A stretch of 64,000 nucleotides of DNA from Nephrocerus scutellatus (lineage: Eukaryota > Arthropoda > Insecta > Diptera > Pipunculidae): positions 113,800,930 through 113,864,929 of the forward strand of contig OX352762.1 of NCBI GenBank assembly GCA_947095585.1, given 5' to 3'. The translations under genes and the position numbers were made by a program. The notes under the pieces are model-generated. The model had not been told where the DNA came from, made no database searches, and was given only the letters and a program-made list of their open reading frames with translations. Positions within the stretch are counted from its first letter, which is position 1; each line of letters starts with the position of its first letter. Below are positions 35,290 through 47,700 of this stretch, piece after piece.

Positions 35290-35713
35290 ATGGATGGAAA
35301 ATCTGCTTCTGCAGATACTGTGAAGGATAAAAAATTGGCAGAACCTTCGACTAGAACATCATCATCAACATCGAAATCCGGGACGAAAAAACAAAAGAAA
35401 TTTAATTTACAAAAAATTGACGATCTTCGCGATTATAGCGGAAAGGCGATTTTTTCATATATTGAAAATCTTCATAAATCCCTCAAGAAGAAGGAAAAGA
35501 AAATCAAGAAGTACAAGGAAAAAATCAAAAAGCTTGTATGAACTTTTTATTCGGAAGGGGTCATGTTTTTTTTAAATTATTGTATAACATATCTCTTTCA
35601 GACAAAAAAAGTCAGTCATTTACAAGATGTTCGGGTTCCGCCAGATGCAAAGACGTCAACTGAAGCTGTTGCGAAGGCTAAGCAGGATCATAAGGAGCAA
35701 GAGGCTATAAAAG
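35290..35713 (+). CDS. AGGF1-like exons 1-2 (N-terminal coiled coil)
   Basis: Exon 1 (35290-35535) encodes MDGKSASADTVKDKKLAEPS through LHKSLKKKEKKIKKYKEKIK and ends at CTT|GTATG. Exon 2 (35602-35713) resumes TKKVSHLQDVRVPPDAK and ends with one base of a Glu codon, completed 17.2 kb downstream at 52883 (EPEETPLSL). The intervening intron is 66 bp. A decayed copy of exon 1 lies about 2 kb upstream (33280-33504). Confidence 0.88.
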
Positions 35714-38700
35714 GTAATTTTATGTTTTCATTTCTTAGTGGTTTGGTCGGAACTACCTTTAAAAGTTGGTTGTTTGTGAACAATTTACAAACAACGTAAC
35801 GAGGATCAATCTGTACAATAACAAAACACACAGATCTTGTGTATAGCGGGTAATTATACCGAATATTTGCATTACCACCCCAACGTACAGACTTCATAAG
35901 TAGCTATAATTCACAGATAGCTATAAATTTAAAAAATGGAATGGAGCCACGCCCATAAATATGGTATACCTCTGTAGAATACATATTCACCATTAATTTT
36001 ATATCAATGACAGCCCCAAACACGAGTTGCCATCAAAAATGATGGTGTTTTTTTAAGCCTGGATACTAGGGGTTTTAATTGGAAAACTAGCGTTGCCTGG
36101 CTGCCTCCCCACACTACCACCAACCAACTTACCACCAAGACCCGCCTTAAGACACCCCCACCCCACCACATGTATCACCTTTATCTATTAAATGGATGGT
36201 CTTCGACTCAATCTCATACAAACAAGGCCACCCACCACGTCAACCCCTCAACACCATCACCACACTAATCGCCTACAATCATCCATCCTAACCGTCCTCA
36301 CCACATCCGCTATATCGCATGAACGTTCTTCGAGGTAATCGCGAACAGACATACGGACAAAGTTTCATTAAAACGTTTTTATTGGCTCGCTTTCGTGTAT
36401 GTCTGTTCGGGTAGAATTTTGTAGTTGATTCTAAACTAACTTCCCATTGAGCTAGAGACTTGAAACTTTAAACACAGCTCAGAACTGGATGAACATTGAC
36501 AAATCACATAAAAAATAGACAACAACGCAAGTTTGATATTAGTTTCAGATCAATGTAGAATACACACACAATACTAAACCTTTTTAAATTAAAAATTTAT
36601 TTTTATTAGCTAACATGTTATATTAAGATTTTAACAAAGGATCATGTTGTTTATTTAGTTCTTTAAAAGCAATGCAATGGAAAATACAGAAATTACTTAA
36701 AAGAGAGATCAACGCGAGGAGCGTGATGCAGTCAATGTTCCCCCTAAAAGTTGCAATGCATTCTTCCCCATGCTGTACTTCCATGTCTCACAAAGGGTGT
36801 TCCGCCAGTATGTTTGTCTAACTACAGAATTGCAGCAGTTTGTTGGTTAATAATATAAATTATAAACCGTACACTGTTTTTCAAAGTTTTTTTTCTAATG
36901 TACTCGACGTGTTTGTCCCTATTTATATTTGCGTCTACTATAATAACTCAAACAGTCTCGATAGTTTTTTCCCATGAGCAGGCTTGTCCGAAATTAAGGT
37001 TGTTTGTATGTTGGCATTGGAAATCGTTCTATGATCAATTGATTATTTTTTTTTTAAAGGAAAACCCTACTCCCTATGGCAGACACTGCGACCTTAATGA
37101 TATTGGCATCATCATCATTATATTTGGCTCTACAACCGGTGACCGGTGATTTCGAGCCGATGTCATCCAGTTAGGCATATCTTCCAGCGTAGGCTTGGCC
37201 GTCCTCGCTGTCGTATTCCATAGATCCTACCGCAAAGGACCACCCCTCTCGATCTTCCTGTACAGCTCTTGGGTTTCTACTAACGATGTCAATATCGTCT
37301 GCGTAATCCAGTTTTTGAATGGACTTATAGAGGATTGTTCCTCTCGCCGTTACGTCAGAGTCTCGGATCACTTTCTCCAACGCCAGTTGGAAGTAGACGC
37401 AGGCCAGTCCATTCCCGGAGCCCGTTATAAATGTTAATTGGGCTTGATAGTGATCCGAATATTTTTGGATTGGCTTATAACATTGGTCATGGTCAACCTA
37501 CATAGTCGTGTCAGTTTATTTGGGTTGCCGAATTCTATCATGGCTTTATAAAGTTCTTCTCTGGCTATGTTATCATAAGCTGTGTGATGGTGTAATGAAT
37601 TTTGAAACCATTCATCATCACCTGCCTAAGGGTGTAAATCTGATCAGTTGTTTGCTTGGGATGAAACACAATGATATGAACCAATGATGACTTTAGGGTA
37701 TGGGGCTATCCTGTCATTTACTGCTTTAAAGCCGATTAAATTCCAACTATAGCCTCACTCAGCTCAAGTTCCTATCGGCGTCCCAAGTGTAGTCAGGAGA
37801 TAGGATTTTGAATTGCGGTCAATGCCAAATTCATTCAAAAGAAAAGATTTAGTGTCAACTCCGCTTCCCACCAACAAAAAGAAAACAAAGCAAAGCAACC
37901 AATTTATGACGCATTAAGACAAAAGAAGAGGTACAACAAATTAATAATTCGTAGCTCATTAATTATGCAATCGATCTACAGCCAAGGCCAGCTCTCTTTC
38001 TTCCCTCATTGTTATAACATAATTACTGGTAGTTATGTTGGGTTTTCTCGAATTTGCTTCATTTGAGAAAAGTGTGGAGAAAGACTATGCGAGAGAGAAT
38101 TCATTTTCTTCCCTAATTAATGACAGATCAACTCTTTTGCAGTCACAACAACAACACGACATAAAATAACAAGAAATTTCTAATCGCTAACGCAAATCAT
38201 TTCGGTGTACACTGCGGCTCACTTAATTAGAAGCACATAATTTTTGGAGATGAAATTGATATTTCCCCAGTTATATGTCAGGAAAAAAAACAAATGAGTG
38301 TGAGTGGAAGTTAGAGTAGTTTGTGGTTAATAAGAAATCAAGTTTTAAAAAATATTGAGAACAGGAAAACGGTACGTTAGAGACCTTTTTGCCAATTGGG
38401 TCGGAATGGCATACTTTTAAATCGGTTCATAGCATTAGAAGCAGTATAGAAATGAATGAAAAAAATTTCGTTTTTGGTTTTTTTTTATTTTATGAAAATT
38501 GATTTTCTATTTTAAATTCATACAGATAAAATTTTTAATAATAAGTAATTAGAGTTAAATAAAAAGACGATATCAATGTATTTTTGATATTTGATTTCAT
38601 TAAAACGATATTAATTCTAACGAAAAAAAAAAAAAACATTTTAATTTTATTCTAACGTATTATAATTTATTAAAACGGTATTAATTTTAACCACTTAATT

Positions 38701-41700
38701 TTAACGTGTGATAATTATTAAAAATTAGTTCTTTGATGTTGCACAATGTTCGTTTGTGATCGACTCCCAACTGAAACTTAAATTATCAAAAAAGCGTCCA
38801 AGCACTGCTGCCCGGCCACGACATGTAGCAATTCCTTCAGTGCAAATACAGTGCAGAAATGCTGACGTCGCATCTTGTTTTTAAGTCCAAAATAGCCTTT
38901 CTTATATTCCGCTTGTGACGTGTGTCGCGTGTGATGGTTGGAAATACCGCCATTTTCTGGTTTTTTGAGGACCTTCTTGAGTCCAAAAAAGCCGTTCTTT
39001 TATTCCGCTTGTGACGTGTGGTGCGTGTGATGGTTGGAAATGCCGCCCGTTTTTTGAGGACTGAAATTTTTGTGTGCAGCTCAATGTCAGTGGCCCATTT
39101 CGATATCCCGCGTGTCACGAGTCGCGTGTGATGCGTGGAAAAAATATTTTGAAATAGGACCGACCGACCTCAAAAACAGATATTTTGGCTATTGTTACCG
39201 AATAATAAAGGACTATCGATGTATACATAAAAGTTTGTACCCAAAAAACGAAGTCTTTTCACTTCACTTGTTTTCATCTAATCGAACTTGCTCCCAAGTC
39301 ATCTGGTCTTTCGCAAACTGTAAGCGTTGAATCTTTCGCGAAGCATTAAGTAGTGGGTTCTCCTTCTGCTTTAGTCCTTTGTGGTGTTTGGCACTAAAAG
39401 TCACACGAGTAACTTGCACTAACACCAGCTGCTTCTACGATTTTAACTGTCGAAACAGCTGAATTGGAGGTTAGTCTTACAATTTTCGTTTTCCCTTTCC
39501 TGTAAGGGCCGTGAAAAAAGTCTTCCCATACATTTTCGGATTTTTTAAATAATTGCCAACTGTATGATAACGATTCTGATTGATCTTGTAAGCGATAGCA
39601 CGCTAAGACAAGCCTTCCGAATGGGAAACATATTTTTTTGTCTTCTCCGACACAGCCGAACAGTTTTTTTAACCCATTCTTACAAAAAAATTAGACAAAA
39701 CCTTTCTTTTTTATAAAACTTACTTTTTATAGAAAAAAAAAATGAACCACTTCACAAACAACGATTGTACTTTAAACTTCCTTCAATCATATGAACCAAT
39801 TTAAATGCATGCCATTCTGACTCATTCAGTAAAAGTTTCCTAAAACTACCCTATGCTTGTTCTCTTAAAATTTTGGAATTCACCATTCCATGCAACATGA
39901 ACCACTGTTTGCTTCACCATTCTCTCACTGCCATATAACGAGATGAAGATCATTTTTAACTCTCAAAAGTGTATAACGGGAGAAAGATCATAATTTTGTT
40001 CAATGAGAAAAAAGGCAGAACAGCACAAATTTGTGAATAATGTCAGATCAAGTGAGAACAGAAAATTACAGCCATATGTCAAAAATGACTTCATTTTCTA
40101 TTAACGGATAGTTGATTTTCGTTTTGACTGAGGTGTAAGAGCAATCGTGAAATAGAAATTAAAAAAGAATGGAGCCCGATTTTTTTTAACAAATGGTATT
40201 AGAAGTGATTGATAGTGATTCGCAAAGTGGAAATAGTTTTTCAAGTGATACAAGTCCGAGTAGAGAGCATGAAATTTGCAATTACAGCTGATTTTGACAT
40301 TTCTCACAAATCTGTTCTACCTCACGAGTAGGTGCAGAAAAACTGTCCAGAACAGAGTGATTGAACACAAAGTAGAACAGTCTTTGACAGAAATTTTTCT
40401 CATTGAACACGAAAACCTGATATTTTTCTGCTCTGAACAGTTCGGAACAGCCTCATTGAACAAAATTCATTTTTACTTTTCAAAATCGTCTGCTTCTAAT
40501 ATAGTGAACCGCAGTGTATAGTGGAAGTTGAAGAATGATGCGAGTGCCGTGACAATCGTCAAGGGAGACGATCGCGTTCGCGCTCACGCTCTCGCGCACG
40601 AACCTGTTTCAATGAATCCGCTGGCACTGCTGTTACACAAACAATTCGAGTATAATAAATACAATAAAAAAAATACAGACCGATAACAGATAGGTGGTAG
40701 GTTGCTTGCCTAAAACTGGATGATTTTCATTTTGGTTTTTTTTTTGTGTGAAGATTTCTAAAATAACTCTGAGTCTGGTTGACATATTTGACATTTATGT
40801 ATACTATATAATAACTTTATTTATTTATGAATTTGCACACACAAACGAGCGTTTCCACTTCCTCTCTTAACAATTTACAATTAACAGTTTATAATTAACA
40901 ATTAACAATTAACAATTTTCTTCATCACACGCTTACGCACGACATTTCCTTATTCCATTGCGTTCGGTACTTTTGCTGGCGACCGCCGCTACAAGAGCTG
41001 CCCCACGTCCTGACCCATCCTCGGATAACATCAAATCGAATCGAATGCCTGGCTTGACGAGCCGCTTCATACCGTCCATCATGTAACTGCAGAACTTCGG
41101 ATGGTACCTGTACACCGATCCATCTACGCCGACAGTGACATCAGGTTCGTCCATTTTGTTGATTAAACCGGCCAGGCCGATGGCAACCAAGTTGGCCGCT
41201 CGCCTCGAAATGCACTCGCAAATGAATTTCAACTTTTGGCAATCCTCCACTGTCGGCTGGACAATGCCGAAACTGTTGAGTATTTGCCGACTGTTGGAGA
41301 ACTCTAGAAATTTGTCCGATTCAATTTCGGAAATAAAGCGCGTCTCGAAACAACCCGCAACCGAGAGCCTCTTCACGAGTGCATTCTTATTCTTCTCGTT
41401 GATGAATATCAAATTCACATCGATTGCTCTCAGCACAACTAGTCGCACCAGCTCCCCCAAATACATGCCCGAGATCATCTTCTCAAAGAGTTGAACGCCA
41501 GCGTTCATTGATTGTTCATCGACAATGCGATCGTAGTCGGTACGCAGGAATTCCAATGATCCACTGTCACCGAATGCACCCCATTCGGTGTTGATGAGGA
41601 TATGCGAACGGCCGATCTTGAATGCGTCCTCAAGAAGATCGACATTCTCTACCCTTTCCACATAGCAGGCGTTGCAGCCGGTGCCAATGATAACGCCGAT

Positions 41701-44700
41701 CTTACAATGTTGATTACGGTGGGCGCACGACATCAATGTACCTGTGGCGTCATTTAAAATACCCATCACATCGATTTCCACATCACCGCGCCTGGCAATT
41801 GCCTCCTTCAGCAGGTGGACGACATCTTCGTTTTCAACGCCAGAGCACTGAAAGCCCTTTGTCCATCGAACCAACAGACCCTTGGTGAGTCCAAGTTGCA
41901 CCAGCGGAAATGAAAATGTAAATCCCAGCGGCAGGTGCTCCGCTCCAACGTGATTGTCCTTCATGAATTTTGCCAAACACTCGGCGATATGATCGAACAG
42001 TTGGGTTCCAGGACCGCGCATTATATTCTGCGGTATTGCGTATATTTTAGACTCAATGTGCGCATCGTTGTGCCCCATCAAATTCACCAACAGAACACGG
42101 AAATTCGTGCCGCCCAAGTCGAGTGCCAAATATTTCCCGACTTCCCTGCCGGTGGGCAAATCCTGAACGTACGTCACATAGCATTTTGTGTCTGCCTCGT
42201 CGTGTGTTTCCCGCGCAAGACCTCGATGGATTTCATTCACGAATCGCTTGTACGCCATCTCCATTTCACACTCGCTCAGCGTAAAGTCCTCCATGAATCT
42301 CTTCAGCATTCTTTCATTACTGTCGCGTTCCATTTTCCATCAATTTTCACAATCACCACTATTCACGAGATCTGAACGCCTACTAACTGTTGGACTAATT
42401 TATCCCCAAGACGAAGCCTTCACTCATTCAGCGGCGCAGTCAGAGTTACGTGTACATTAAATGCTGCTAATAGTAAACTGCGGACGGGCCTTTTCGTAGA
42501 TAAACGTCTTCTCTTTCACTTCACTTCGAATTCTCTATACGTTGTGATAATGACTGCCCCGTTGTCGTCGTCGCGTTGGATCCACACTCGCTCACGTTTT
42601 TTGTTGAAATATGAAGAGATCTTTCTTCCATTCAATAGAAAAAAAATGCAGTTATCTCTGAGATTAACGCTTCTCCGTGTCGGCGGCGGCGGCTGTGGCG
42701 GTGTCTATTTGCGCGCGCAATAAATTATTAAGGCGCTGATTAGCTAGGCGGTTTCTCTTCGTGATTGTAATAGCGCTACATTAGTTTGGCCGATACTGCT
42801 GTATATAGTTTTGTAATTTTGTCAGTTTGTCACAAACGAGCAAACAACACTCGACTTCTTTACAACAGCCGCTGGAATTAATTGCTTAAATTAACAACAA
42901 CAACAGGAAAATCCAATACGTCCGGCTGATGATTATTACACTAAGCTGTACTGCACACATACCCACACTCATCCACTTGAGTGTGCAGTAAAAAAAAATG
43001 CAAAATTAAAGCCCTTCTTGTTGTTAATCGTAATAGCAACTAGCCAAATAACGGATAACCGTTTTATGGGTAAATGGCAATAATTATCGTTAATTTTTCG
43101 ATATGATATCGGTTACAAATCGATTAGGGCAATTCATTTTTATTGAACCTTGAATTGGTCGATAATTTTTGAAGAGATATTAGTAGAAAATTTGAAAAGG
43201 TGCCGCAGCTGAACGAAAGAAATTCAAAGTCATATTCCACATAAACCTAACACTGATATTTTTTTTAAAACAAAATGATTAAGATTTACGAGGGTGGGTT
43301 AATAAGTCCCTGAACATTAACACAAATTGTGTCGTCACCTTAAATTTATCAGTTTTTTTTTTGTCAAGAATCATCTTTCAAAAGAACGCACCCAAATTTT
43401 CAGACAGATCTGTCAAATAGTTTTGTTGTGGCAGCCATTTTATATAGACGCCTACGAGCATCCATCGCCATCGATTGGAACCATTCAACACTGGTTTACT
43501 CAATTTTGGTGCGTTCGTTCTTCGTTCAAGCACAAGTGATGCCGAACGTTCTGGTCGCCCAATTGAGGTCACCACACCAGAAATGGTCGACAAAATCCAT
43601 TGTTTGATAATGGACGATCGGCGAGCTTGAAGAGGCCATCACATGGCTTAGTGATTTCGATTTTACATAAATATTTGGACATGAAAAAGCTTTCCGCAAA
43701 TTGGGTGCCGCGTTTGCTCACAATCGACAACAAACGCATTCGTTTGACAACTTCAAAGGTGTGTTTGGCGGTGTTCCAGAAAAATTCGCCAGAGTTGTTC
43801 CCCAAATTTAGCCCCCCTGCGAATATTTCTTGTTTGCAAACATGAAGAAATGGCTTGTAGGTAAGAGATTTGGGTCGAATGAAGAAGTCGTCGCTGAAAC
43901 AAACGCTTATTTGAAATCGTATTATTTGGAGGGCATCAAAAAATTGGAGAAACGTTGGATGAAGTGTGTCGAGCTAAGTTAAGCATTTGCAAGGCAAAAC
44001 CCTGTCAGCACATCCGTCCGTAACCAAAGCCATCTCATTTGCCATCAGGATAGCAAGCTATCCCGAGTTTTCCAAACGCGACCATGGTCAGATCTGGCAT
44101 CAAGGATCACCCATTCGTTCAGATATGAGTGCCTGGGCATTTACAAGACAAAACTCTGGCAGCACATCGTTCCGGAACTTTGAACCCTATCATTTGGACC
44201 ACTAGGACAGCAAGCTATCCGAGCCCAACACACATATGTTAGACTTGACCATTTAAATAGGAAGAGGTTGCCCAAATGTAATGATCTCTAAGTACCAGTG
44301 GTCCTTTCTAGGTCGCTTAGTACGAAGAGTATGCTCTAACTACCCGCGGCCTTTTATTTATCTTCCGTGGAAAAGCCCCGCACCATATACCAGATAAGAA
44401 TGAAGATGCAGCTGAACCCCACCGCGGTGTAGTTAGCCTGACTAGGGTCCCATCATGACCCCATGTCATCCGGGACAGATGACCCATGGTTGATTAACGA
44501 GGTTCTGCTCCTCCACTCCTCCATTCACAACACTGACTTGTGACCGGCGGAGTTAGACATGCAGACAGACAGAGAGGGATTTTTAAATTCTCTATATTAA
44601 CTTCTGGCTGGCTGGCTGGTCAGATCTTGTGATCAATTTTTAACCCACTTCCCAAAGTCCGATTTTATTGAAATGCGCTTGAGAGTGATCGGGCCGCGGG

Positions 44701-47700
44701 GTCTGGGGGCTCCCATATAAATTATTTTTCCCTGCATCAGATAATTTCATACTATAAGGTGAGCTGTGGGCAGCGCTGCTTGCTTTACGATTGGGGTGGG
44801 TTGTTTTGTTGTTGGTTGCAGAGCTTCGTATGTGTTTTTGTATTATAGCATTTATAGTGGAATTCAATTTACTTAGGTTATTAGAGAATTTATAAGAAAC
44901 ATTTTAATTTTCAGGAGATACGGTAGATGAACTGCTAAAATCCCGAGTTCAAAAATTTCCATGATAACTATACATATGTACTTCCTTTTAATATGTAAAA
45001 GAAAGTAATATGTTTCTAAGTTATTCCGATGTTTTATATAAGATTTATTAGTGATAAAGTAATGATGAATGAAATTTCATACGTTGGGCAGTAGTAAGTG
45101 ATAAAAAATTGTGTTTCGGTTTCAACGCAGAAGTAGATGGAGAGGCTATATTGAATTTTTTAAATTCCCGGGTCTACAAAATTTTGAAAAAAAAGTGTTG
45201 TCCATCGAAGATACACATGTGTATAACATTTGAAGAAAATCGGGTTAATTTTTTTAGAAAATTTATATGGTGCCTCATGACCCCGGGGTCCAGTATCTCC
45301 AATTTTTTACAAAAAGTGTTGTCCATCGGAGACACACATGGTACTTTTTTTTATAAAATTTGTATGGGTGCCCGCTGACTTCGGGGCCCGATCACTTTTA
45401 AATTTTTACAAGAAGTGTTGTCCATCGAAAACACATATGCGTGTAAAATTTGAAGAAAATCGGGTAAATTTTGTAAAAAATTGTATGGGAGGTTCCTGAC
45501 CCCGAGGGCCACGAATTTTAATAGAAAGTGCTGTCATGGGAAATACACATGTGCACAAAGTTTGAATAATATCGGGCTTTAGGAAGTGTGTTAAAAATTT
45601 ATCACAAGATTCTACGCACCAGTCAGCCAGCCAGCCACGGTTCGCGTGCCCGTTAATATAGAGAATTTAAAAGGGACTTTGTATTATAACGAAAAAGTGG
45701 GAGTGTCTTCGAACTCGTCTTATGTCGTAATCTCTCTCTTATTGTGCGTAAGATAACTCATCTTGCTCAAATAAGGAGCGAGGCGAAGAAGAAATTGAAA
45801 AGTATTTCGCTTGAAGAACGCATTGTTCCTCTTAAACAGAGAACACCCAGTATAGGTCATATGAAGATGTTTTTCCAAGTGCATTCGATTAGAAGAAAAT
45901 CTAAAAGTCTTAAAACTTTTCCTTATCGCGCATCTAGCCGCGGCGCACGCCTATTAATCTGTCGTCGGGGCTTATCCGAGATGTGCGCAGTTAGATGATC
46001 AATGCCAAATTAATGACATTGCAACGTGTGTATGTAGTACATGCTTTTCGTATCACTTATCGCTTTCAAAAGTGGAAAGGTTAAAAAATTGAAAAAAAAA
46101 TCAAACAAAATTTGAAATTGAAATTCCTACGAGTAAAAGGCGACTTCAATCTTCATGTGCTGCAAATCAAAGTTTTTTAGCTCTGTCACCCGATGAGAAT
46201 TTTTTCATTGCAAGAATATTAATTGAGCAGTAGCGTGAAATTTGAGGTACCAGTTTGCAAAAGCATTTCGAAATAGTTTAGGCTGAGATGTTAAGCTTAA
46301 CCTAAGCGAGTTTTTTAATTCTTCTTGCACATCAGAAATAGTAAGTAACACTAAAGGATTCTCTTTTTGCCAGTGGAGGACTGACTATAAACAGGAAAAC
46401 GATTTCACTTTTTCGTGGTTGTGTGTGGATAATGCCAACACTTTTGTTTGTTGTTGATTGATTTTAAAATTAGGGATATTAGAAAGGATTGGATCGTACC
46501 TAGTCCTACCTGAAGGTGCTAATTATTTAAATGCTCGTGAAACTGTACGTTTGTCTAACACCGAAAAATGTCTCGTAGCGCAAACAAAAGTGCAATTGCA
46601 CAAAATATATTTTTCCACGCTTATGTTGCTGTATTCCGTTGTGTCTACACAAATCCGATTATGTACTTCTGCTGCTTTTTTTAATTAGCGCACACCTCAA
46701 GGGATTTGCACCCTTATGATGCCTAGGCACAGCGTGGGCTTGGAAATATTTGGATGGAGATGGTGGAAAGAAAGTTATGGGTGGAGTTGAGTGGTCATAA
46801 ACCCACATTGTTGGCTCTACAGCTTGATTACTTCCATACATCTACTCAACCGTTCTTTTGAATATAACAATATATCCCAACTATATATCACATGTAAAAT
46901 ATCGTATCATGTGTATCTAGACTCCCCCCTCCCATACGATTTTTTTTTCACGAAATTAATCAAGGAATCACCCCTTTGCCACCTTAACGTATACACCCAG
47001 TATCATCATCATATTTGGCTCTACAACCGGGTTCAGTCTTGGCCTCCTGTAAAAAGTCTCTCCGATATTGAGCCGATGTCATCCAGTTTTGCATCCCTAA
47101 ACTCTGCGCGTCCTGGTCTACGCCATTCTTCTAGCGTAGGCTTGGCCGGCCTCGCTGTCGTGTTCCATAAATCCTACCGTAAAGGACTTTCCGAGCAGGA
47201 TCCCCTTAGCTCATGAGAGCTAGGTGTCCTGACCACCGGAGCCTACCGAGCTTAATTCTCTTCACGATATCGACATCGCGGTAGCGCTCGTAGATCTCAT
47301 AATTATAGAGTCTCAGGAATAGTCCTTCCTCACGTACGGGGCCAACAGTTCTCCGTAAGACTTTTCTCTCAAACGCGGCTAAGAGGTCAGAATGCTTTTT
47401 GCTAAACACACAAGTCTCGGATATATATGTCAGTGCTGGTATGACCATTGTCTTATATACCAGCAGCTTGGATGTTATGGTTAAGTTCCTGGATTTGAAG
47501 AGTCTTGACAGACTATAGTAGACTTTGTTGGCTTTAAGCAACCGTGCGCGTATTTCTGGTTCCATGCTATTATCGGCTATTACAGTTGACCCGAGATAGT
47601 TCAAGGATTGCACAACTTCAAATTCGCGATCAACTATTTTAATTGCGAGACCAATGTTGGATCTTCTAGGCTAACTAACTTAAGAAGTAAAAACTTCTCA

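Noticed and set aside
41935..42375. Plus-strand 146-codon frame
   Set aside because: Antisense shadow of the hexokinase gene.
45196..45560. CRISPR-like direct repeats
   Set aside because: Units are ~115 bp, degenerate, contiguous and without spacers, in a eukaryotic genome; it is a tandem repeat in a transposon.
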